Source: Anaerolineaceae bacterium (GTDB taxonomy: Bacteria > Chloroflexota > Anaerolineae > Anaerolineales > Anaerolineaceae). Taken from it: DNA of 64,000 nt. The translations under genes and the position numbers were made by a program. The notes under the pieces are model-generated. The model did not search any database. It was given only the letters and a program-made list of their open reading frames with translations, and had not been told where the DNA came from. Where the stretch lies: positions 37,685-101,684 of the forward strand of contig DUMZ01000010.1 of the NCBI GenBank assembly GCA_012839565.1. Reading direction: 5' to 3'. Each line of letters begins with the position of its first letter. The first letter of the stretch is position 1. This document shows positions 24,165 to 30,017 of the stretch, piece after piece.

Positions 24165-24728
24165 TTACGAAAACAAACTGCCTTGCATCGCAGTAGCGGA
24201 CAAAGCCTGGGGTTCTTCCCAGCAGAAATCTGCTTCTTCACACAAGGCGTCAAGGAGCATTTCGCGCTCGCGGGCGATGGTTGGGATGGGTTTAGCGCTG
24301 ATGACGACTGGCGCGTGCCTGCTAAGCGCATTCAGGCAGTCTAAGGCGCGATTAAACAGGCGTTGCGCGTCTTCAAGCTCAAGGTCTTCGTCGAGAAAGG
24401 TCGGTAAAATGTCCAAAACAAGCACAGCGTCGCTATGTGGCGCGCTGGTGGCAGCTTCGAACATTGCCACAGTCTGATAGCCTGTGAAAGCGCGTGAGAG
24501 ACGAATTCTGCCCAGGGCGGCAACCGGATCGTGGGTGAACGGTCGCAAATGGCGTGCAACAGCGTACATATCAGCGCGATTACCGCAATCCAGCACGGTT
24601 ACAGTTTGTTTCAGGCATAACATTGCGGTAAATTCCAGCATTTTATGAGACAGCGCGTGTTGTCCAAGCAAAACAAAAACTTTATTTTGCAGAGGCAATT
24701 CAACCGGCATTAGGGCGTTTGATTTCAT
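24165..24728 (-). CDS. Inactivated RadA/RecA-like ATPase homologue, possible beta-clamp-binding C-terminus
   Basis: A 187-residue protein with a RecA-core look. A first strand (KVFVLLGQHALSHKMLEF) sits where the P-loop should be but lacks GxxxxGK[ST]. LDCGNRADMYAVARHLR and IRLSRAFTGYQTVAMFEA follow, then a Walker-B-like AVLVLDILPTFLDED, then PVVISAKPI. Nucleotide hydrolysis is therefore unlikely, as in ImuA/SulA-type and archaeal PolB2-linked RadA paralogues. The last six residues, QGSLFS, contain QxxLF, the bacterial beta-clamp-binding consensus. First gene of the operon; the ATG lies 6 nt after a TATACT -10, so translation is probably leaderless. Confidence 0.75.
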   Translation of the reverse strand: MKSNALMPVELPLQNKVFVLLGQHALSHKMLEFTAMLCLKQTVTVLDCGNRADMYAVARHLRPFTHDPVAALGRIRLSRAFTGYQTVAMFEAATSAPHSDAVLVLDILPTFLDEDLELEDAQRLFNRALDCLNALSRHAPVVISAKPIPTIAREREMLLDALCEEADFCWEEPQALSATAMQGSLFS

Positions 24729-24734
24729 GCTTTA

Positions 24735-24763
24735 AGTATATAGAACAACTGTTCTATTGTCAA
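24735..24763 (-). promoter_or_regulatory. SOS-type promoter of the PolB2-like operon
   Basis: On the minus strand a perfect TTGACA (24758-24763) and TATACT (24735-24740) are separated by exactly 17 nt, and this spacer is filled by a 16-bp palindrome of LexA type. The -10 ends 6 nt before the ATG at 24728, so the transcript should start at or next to the start codon. A repressor bound here would directly block RNA polymerase. Confidence 0.9.
24741..24756. promoter_or_regulatory. LexA (SOS) box
   Basis: TAGAACAACTGTTCTA is palindromic (TAGAAC, 4-nt centre, GTTCTA) and contains GAAC-N4-GTTC, the core of the Gram-positive-type LexA box. lexA itself is not in the window, so the box assignment rests on the consensus and on its position between -35 and -10. 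Confidence 0.8.
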
Positions 24764-24836
24764 GTAAAAGTACTTTTCGTCCATAAAGAACTTGTCGTTT
24801 TTGTGCTTACAAACTTGTTGCAGCTAATGACTTGTG

Positions 24837-24842
24837 TATAAT
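24837..24842 (+). promoter_or_regulatory. Putative -10 of the divergent 24877 gene
   Basis: A perfect TATAAT with TTGTTG 16 nt upstream (24815-24820) gives a leader of about 28 nt. It faces away from the SOS promoter and is about 80 bp from the LexA box, so it is probably not repressed by it directly. Confidence 0.6.
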
Positions 24843-24876
24843 AGCGGCTGAAATTATTACGAAACTATGGTGAATT

Positions 24877-25293
24877 ATGGCGATTAAAAATCAAGAATCA
24901 GGTACAACGCTGCGCAACCGATTATCGCGTGGCATCGTCCTGGCAATTCGACTGCTCATGGAGCAGGGGGCACCAGATGATGACAGCCTTGATAAAATAG
25001 CTTTTGTGGTTTTGGCATTGAATAAAATTGCTGAATCGGTCGATGCGAGTGCCACAGCATGGGAAAAACGTGATTACTGGGTCAAAGCAGACGCCTTTCG
25101 CATGGAATGGGAATGGGTTTTAGGCAGTTCTGAACGTTTGAAAGACGCGCTTTTGGCGAAAGACTGGGCGCAAATCGCGTCAGAATTGATTGTAGTGGGT
25201 CAGAAACTGAACAAGGTGCAGATTTCGCCTAAAAATCGCATTGGTGAACCGTGGATAGGCGCTTACGCTGCTTTGCGCAAACAAGCTGGTTAG
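24877..25293 (+). CDS. Helical protein of unknown function, divergent from the PolB2-like operon
   Basis: A 138-residue soluble protein, predicted by eye to be nearly all helical: SRGIVLAIRLLMEQG, LDKIAFVVLALNKIAESVDA, then a Trp-rich stretch (EWEWVLGSSERLKDALL). The C-terminal IGEPWIGAYAALRKQ is more extended. No metal site or nucleotide motif is visible. GGTGA lies 3 nt before the ATG, which is close. It shares the higher G+C content of the neighbouring operon, which suggests that the two travelled together, but nothing in the sequence ties it to DNA repair. Confidence 0.65.
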   Translation: MAIKNQESGTTLRNRLSRGIVLAIRLLMEQGAPDDDSLDKIAFVVLALNKIAESVDASATAWEKRDYWVKADAFRMEWEWVLGSSERLKDALLAKDWAQIASELIVVGQKLNKVQISPKNRIGEPWIGAYAALRKQAG

Positions 25294-25521
25294 CTATATC
25301 CCGTCATGCTTCCGTGTCAGCATCTCTTTCAGGTTTTTGTTAAACGTTTTGTGCATTAGCTTATTCTCTGCAGGGATTGCACGTTCTTTGCGATTGTGTT
25401 TCTGCAAGTTTATTATTCGTTGATAAATTTGATTCCTGTTTCATTCACCGGGAAGTAAAAGCTGGGGCAGGGCAAGTAATTTTGAGTTTTACGTAGGAAT
25501 TACGATTTTATGCTTTATGGT

Positions 25522-25540
25522 TATGATAAGTATCATTATC
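25522..25540. promoter_or_regulatory. Dyad site resembling a Fur box or a dif/Xer core
   Basis: The reverse complement matches the 19-bp Fur consensus (GATAATGATAATCATTATC) at 15 of 19 positions. Alternatively the core TGATAA-gtatca-TTATCA has the 6-bp centre flanked by ATAA/TTAT inner arms expected of a Xer recombination site, and a Xer-like recombinase gene starts 137 bp downstream. Confidence 0.4.
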
Positions 25541-25665
25541 ACAAGCTATATTCTTCTGTTATGGCGAACTTAGAAATGCCTATTTTTCATCTTTCCACTT
25601 CTATTTTGCATAAAGAAAGTTGATTACATTCGGTAAGTAGTTCATCAAGTTGTCATTATTTGGCA

Positions 25666-25671
25666 TATAAT
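25666..25671 (+). promoter_or_regulatory. -10 element placed for leaderless transcription of the recombinase gene
   Basis: A perfect TATAAT ends 6 nt before the ATG at 25678, the same spacing as at 4832. No Shine-Dalgarno sequence precedes the ATG. A GTG/ATG further upstream would lie inside or before this element. Confidence 0.65.
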
Positions 25672-25677
25672 TACTGT

Positions 25678-26658
25678 ATGAGCAAGTCAAGTCAAACAAT
25701 CCAAGAAACAATTGAAAACTACTTGGACGTTGTATCGCTTTCCCGAAGTGATAATACAGCGCGTACTTACAGGAATGCGATGACCATGTTTAGTGAAGTT
25801 TTGGAAATTAATAAACTTGAACCTTCCAAAGAGACTTTAGACAAACTTAAAGAAGATGCTATTGTCTGGATGGCAAATGCGCTTAAGGACTTTTCACCCG
25901 CTACAGAGCAAGTCTATTTAACGGCAACTGTTGGTCTTTATGAGTATATTGCCGGTGAAAATTTAGCCAACATCAATTTGCCACGTGTAAGACTGCTTAT
26001 CAAACAGCGTTCCAGACGCCCAGGCATTCGCTTACCGCAATTTCCAAAGAATGACATTGAGAGAATTCTTATCTATGCGCAAGACCTGCATAATGCGGCA
26101 CATAAAGATGACAATGCGCGTTTTATTGCTTATCGGGACCGTGCGTTTCTCATTACACTAGCCGATACGGGTCTGCGTGTTCACGAAGCTTGCAATTTGC
26201 GGCGTGGTGATATTGACTGGCTGGAAAGCCGTGCAATCATCATTGGCAAAGGTAATAAAGAAGCGGTAACAAGATTTTCTAGACGTGCTTTACAAGCCTG
26301 TAAAGATTACATGGGCCAACGCGCAGTTTTGGATGGTAACAGTGGCAGACCTTTAGCATCCTTACCTTTGTTTGCCAGACATGATCGTGGCGCCGGTAAA
26401 AAAGTAAAACCGATTTCAACAACCACGGGTCGTGAAATTGTAAATCAGGCTGTTTTCAATGCAATTGGTCCTGAAGCAGTTGGAACAATCACCCCACACA
26501 GTTTCAGACACTATTTTGTGACGACTATTCTTATTAGTTCAGGAAATTTAAAACTCGCCCAGGAACTTGCCCGACATACGAACATTGCGGTAACACAGCG
26601 CTATTCTCATCTTAATGATGATGAACTTGATCAAAAATATCAAGAAATATTCGATTAA
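25678..26658 (+). CDS. Tyrosine recombinase (XerC/XerD-like)
   Basis: A 326-residue site-specific recombinase. An N-terminal SAM-like core-binding domain (about 10-95; TIENYLDVVSLSRSDNTARTY) precedes the catalytic domain. All active-site residues are present: Arg167 (DTGLRVHEA), Lys191 (IGKGNKEA), His274 and Arg277 (TPHSFRHYF), His300 (LARHTNI) and nucleophile Tyr309 (TQRYSHL). The start MSKSSQ at 25678 is chosen because the -10 hexamer overlaps the longer frame at 25660. No other mobile-element genes flank it, so a chromosomal Xer role (dimer resolution) is as likely as a mobile integrase. Confidence 0.88.
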   Translation: MSKSSQTIQETIENYLDVVSLSRSDNTARTYRNAMTMFSEVLEINKLEPSKETLDKLKEDAIVWMANALKDFSPATEQVYLTATVGLYEYIAGENLANINLPRVRLLIKQRSRRPGIRLPQFPKNDIERILIYAQDLHNAAHKDDNARFIAYRDRAFLITLADTGLRVHEACNLRRGDIDWLESRAIIIGKGNKEAVTRFSRRALQACKDYMGQRAVLDGNSGRPLASLPLFARHDRGAGKKVKPISTTTGREIVNQAVFNAIGPEAVGTITPHSFRHYFVTTILISSGNLKLAQELARHTNIAVTQRYSHLNDDELDQKYQEIFD

Positions 26659-26714
26659 TGCTATCAAGGTGGTATCATTAACCGTCGGTAAAACCAAATA
26701 AATCGAGGAAATGT

Positions 26715-28835
26715 ATGTCTGAATTTCGGATTAAATCCCATCCTATTATTGAAACAACTGAAGATGCCAACATTCTCTTCTTTTGGCAATCAAAACCATT
26801 TTACGCCAGACCCAATGAAATGCTTTCATCCGCTTTGATGGCTAATGGCGTGAGTGTGTTCAGTCATCATCCGGTTGATGGCTCTCCACAGGGTATCTTT
26901 TGTGCCAACGGACAATGTTCGCAATGTATGGTGATAGCGGATGGTATTCCCGTAAAATCTTGTATGACTCCCGTAAAAGCTGGTATGTGTGTAGAACCGG
27001 CTGAAGGATTGCCTACCCTACCCCAGGTATCTGAAAATTATAGTTTTGTTGAACCCAATATACCTGTTACTAAAACCGATGTTCTTATCATAGGTGCTGG
27101 CCCTGCAGGACTTTCAGCTGCTATTGAACTTGGTAAACTTGGCGTCGACTGTCTAGTAATTGATGATAAAGATCGCTTGGGTGGTAAGTTGGTACTTCAG
27201 ACTCATCGTTTTTTTGGGTCTACTGAAGCCGTTTTTGCTGGCAGTCGCGGTACAGAGATCGCCAAGAAGCTTGAATCAAGCGTTCGTGCCTTGCCTTCTG
27301 TAAAAATTTGGACGCGCGCTACCGCAGTTGGTGTGTTTTCTGACAAAGTTGTTGGTGTTTTTCGCGATGATCAAAAATATGAATTAGTAAAGCCAAAGGT
27401 TTTGCTTGTAGCTACAGGCGCGCGCGAAAAAAGTCTTGCTTTCCCCGGTAACACATTGCCAGGGATTTATGGTGCCGGAGCATTTCAAACACTGGTCAAT
27501 CGCGATTTAGTCAAACCATGTAAGAACTTGTTTGTAATCGGAGGCGGTAACGTTGGTCTTATTGCTGCTTACCATGCCATACAAGCCGGAATTCATGTTG
27601 CTGGCTTGGTTGAAGCCGCGCCACAATGTGGTGGATACAAGGTTCACATGGATAAGCTGGTTCGAACTGGTGTGCCTATTTATACTTCACACACAGTATT
27701 GAAAGCTATCGGTGATGAACACGTTGAACAGGTTATCATCGCCCAGGTTGATAAAAATTTCCAACCCATCAAAGGAACCGAAAAACTATATGATTGTGAT
27801 ACGGTTCTCATCGCTGTTGGTCTTGACCCAGTCAACGAATTTTATCGAAGAGCCAAACAATTTGGTTTTAGCGTTCATGCCGCCGGTGATGCCAAAGCGA
27901 TTGCCGAAGCCAGTGCTGCGATATTCTCCGGAAAAATTGCTGGTGTTAATATCGCCAGAGAGCTTGGTTATGAAACTGACGCAGATACACAAGCCTGGCA
28001 AAGTCTTGAAGATGTCCTGAGTTCACGACCAGGAAATATCGAAAAGACTAAAGTTGATTTTCCACATGAAGGGATGTATCCAGTCATGCACTGCACGCAG
28101 GAAATCCCTTGCAACCCTTGTTCAACTGTGTGCCCTAAACAACTTATAAAGGTCGATAAATCTGACCTGCGCCACCTGCCCTATTATGCTTCATCTTCAA
28201 CCGACCAGTGCATTAATTGCGGACGCTGTGTTGCCGTTTGTCCTGGATTGGCTGTGAGTATCGTCGACTTTCGAAAGCAGAATGGTAAAGCTTTGGTAAG
28301 TCTTCCATACGAACAAGATCCGGAAATGATTGCCGTTGGGAATATGATTGAAGTCACAAATACGGATGGAATTAGTCTTGGAAATTACCCCATAACCGAA
28401 ATTCGTAAAATTGCGGGCTTTAGGGATGGCACACGTGTTGTGACTATCGAAACGCCAGCAGAGATTGCAACCGAAGCAGCAGGTTTTCTAATCATTAAGC
28501 GTGATGAGCCTAAACCTTTTGTGTCTGAAATGGAATTAGTGGAAAATTTGGCTGATGACGCTTTCATTTGTAGATGTGAACGTGTTACTGCTGGAGAAAT
28601 CCGCAAACTGATACGGGAAGGCGTGCGGGATATCAACCAAATCAAAGCCAAAACCAAAGCCAGCATGGGTGCCTGTGGCGGTAAAACATGCCTTAATATG
28701 ATTAAACGCCTTTTCCAAAGCGAAGGTATCAGTCTGGATGAAGTTATCGAAACCCCCATACGCCCAGTATTTGTTGAAGTTCCCCTTCACATCTTAGGCA
28801 ACATAAAATCAGATAAGGAAGAAACACATGACTAA
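26715..28835 (+). CDS. FAD/Fe-S oxidoreductase, alpha subunit of an amino-acid dehydrogenase (HcnA-HcnB-like fusion)
   Basis: A 706-residue multidomain protein. Residues 15-100 form a plant-type [2Fe-2S] domain (C63-x4-C68-x2-C71-x11-C83). Residues 120-440 are a pyridine-nucleotide-disulfide oxidoreductase fold with GAGPAG (127-132) and a second GGGNVG motif. Two ferredoxin-like clusters follow (CNPCSTVCP; CINCGRCVAVCPG), and a BFD-like domain (CRCERVTAGEI with GACGGKTC) ends the protein. This is the layout of alpha subunits of sarcosine, proline/hydroxyproline or opine dehydrogenases. GAGGAA precedes the ATG. It overlaps the next gene, a DAO-type beta subunit, by 8 nt. Electrons probably pass to ferredoxin or quinone; the substrate amino acid is unknown. 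Confidence 0.85.
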   Translation: MSEFRIKSHPIIETTEDANILFFWQSKPFYARPNEMLSSALMANGVSVFSHHPVDGSPQGIFCANGQCSQCMVIADGIPVKSCMTPVKAGMCVEPAEGLPTLPQVSENYSFVEPNIPVTKTDVLIIGAGPAGLSAAIELGKLGVDCLVIDDKDRLGGKLVLQTHRFFGSTEAVFAGSRGTEIAKKLESSVRALPSVKIWTRATAVGVFSDKVVGVFRDDQKYELVKPKVLLVATGAREKSLAFPGNTLPGIYGAGAFQTLVNRDLVKPCKNLFVIGGGNVGLIAAYHAIQAGIHVAGLVEAAPQCGGYKVHMDKLVRTGVPIYTSHTVLKAIGDEHVEQVIIAQVDKNFQPIKGTEKLYDCDTVLIAVGLDPVNEFYRRAKQFGFSVHAAGDAKAIAEASAAIFSGKIAGVNIARELGYETDADTQAWQSLEDVLSSRPGNIEKTKVDFPHEGMYPVMHCTQEIPCNPCSTVCPKQLIKVDKSDLRHLPYYASSSTDQCINCGRCVAVCPGLAVSIVDFRKQNGKALVSLPYEQDPEMIAVGNMIEVTNTDGISLGNYPITEIRKIAGFRDGTRVVTIETPAEIATEAAGFLIIKRDEPKPFVSEMELVENLADDAFICRCERVTAGEIRKLIREGVRDINQIKAKTKASMGACGGKTCLNMIKRLFQSEGISLDEVIETPIRPVFVEVPLHILGNIKSDKEETHD

Positions 28836-29988
28836 TACACAAAATTTTGACGTCATCATTGCTGGGGCTGGTTCGATAGGCGTACCAAGCGCCTATTATT
28901 TGGCTGATGCAGGATTTAGTGTGTTGGTCATTGATCCACTGGCCAGCAATGGTCAGGGTTCAAACAAACACGCCATTGGTGGCGTTCGGGCAACCCACAC
29001 AAATTTAGCGAAAATAAAAATAAGTCGTAAATCCATCGAGATTCTTTCAAATTGGGAAGCTGAACATGGAGAAGATATTGAGTGGCATTCTGGTGGCTAT
29101 AGTTTTGTCGCTTATGATGAACCAACAAAACAAGACTTACTAGATATAGTTCATTTTCAACAATCCCTTAATCTCAACATTCAGTGGTTAGAACGAGATG
29201 ACATGATTGCCTTAGTGCCGGACATCAACCCAGATGGTCTGATTGGCGGTACGATAGCACCTGAAGATGGCCACGCATCGCCTTTGAAAGTAAATTATTC
29301 TTATCATCGCTTGGCCGTTCAAGCTGGCGCGAAATTTCATTTCAAAGAAAAAGTCACTGGCATTATTCAAAATGGTGGACGTGTTGAAGGTGTTATAACC
29401 GATAAAGCAAAATATAGCTGTTCCTACTTTATTGATGCTGCCGGTTCATGGTCAGCTGAAATATCAAAACTCATTGGTATAGATTTAAAAGTTAAACCAG
29501 ATGCCCATCAAGGTGGCATTACCGAAGCAGTCGCACCGATGTTTGATCCGATGATTATCGACTTGCGCCCCAGACCTGGTTCGAGTAACTTCTATTTTTA
29601 CCAGCATCCATCCGGGAAGATTGTTTTTTGCGTTACACCTGAGCCATCCATCTACGGTCATTTTGATGATGACACAAGTGACTTTTTACCTTATGCCGCA
29701 CAACGTCTTATTGAAACCATGCCACGTTTAGCTAACATCCGCGTTAGAAGAACCTGGCGTGGAACCTATCCTATGACACCCGATGGAAATCCTATCTTTG
29801 GTGAATTTCCAGGATTGAAAGGGTTTATCCACGCCACAGGCACCTGCGGACAAGGTTTTATGCTGGGTCCGGGAATAGGATGGTATATAAAGAAACTCAT
29901 TACAAATACGCTTTCGGATGATGAACGTGCAAGCATGGAATCCCTACGTCTGGACCGTGATTATTCTGAAGCAGAAAAACTTATGTAG
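28828..29988 (+). CDS. FAD-dependent amino-acid dehydrogenase, beta subunit (DAO family)
   Basis: A 386-residue D-amino-acid-oxidase-fold flavoprotein. The N-terminal FDVIIAGAGSIGVPSAYYLA is the FAD-binding dinucleotide motif, and the C-terminal RTWRGTYPMTPDGNPIFGE and ATGTCGQGFMLGPGIG are typical of sarcosine-oxidase-beta, HcnC and proline-dehydrogenase-beta relatives. It oxidises a secondary or D-amino acid to the imine. It is coupled to the Fe-S alpha subunit by an 8-nt overlap, so the two form a heteromeric dehydrogenase. No membrane segment. The substrate cannot be read from the sequence. Confidence 0.88.
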   Translation: MTNTQNFDVIIAGAGSIGVPSAYYLADAGFSVLVIDPLASNGQGSNKHAIGGVRATHTNLAKIKISRKSIEILSNWEAEHGEDIEWHSGGYSFVAYDEPTKQDLLDIVHFQQSLNLNIQWLERDDMIALVPDINPDGLIGGTIAPEDGHASPLKVNYSYHRLAVQAGAKFHFKEKVTGIIQNGGRVEGVITDKAKYSCSYFIDAAGSWSAEISKLIGIDLKVKPDAHQGGITEAVAPMFDPMIIDLRPRPGSSNFYFYQHPSGKIVFCVTPEPSIYGHFDDDTSDFLPYAAQRLIETMPRLANIRVRRTWRGTYPMTPDGNPIFGEFPGLKGFIHATGTCGQGFMLGPGIGWYIKKLITNTLSDDERASMESLRLDRDYSEAEKLM

Positions 29989-30017
29989 TACGCAATTTGT
30001 AGTATATTATTGATGAA

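Larger units (their letters stand above)
25294..25677. other. 384-nt intergenic region
   Basis: The largest gene-free stretch of the window. It holds a 19-bp dyad-symmetric site (25522-25540) and a -10 element for the recombinase gene. I found no tRNA, no credible small gene and no clear terminator for the 24877 gene. Composition drops back to AT-rich here. Confidence 0.6.

Noticed and set aside
24786..24800. Second LexA box (GAAC near 24788)
   Set aside because: The half-site GAAC is followed by GTTT at the wrong spacing (5 nt), so it lacks the GAAC-N4-GTTC symmetry.
25678..26658. Recombinase as sign of a prophage or integrated element
   Set aside because: No phage, plasmid or transposase genes flank it and no direct repeats were seen; a chromosomal Xer role is equally likely.
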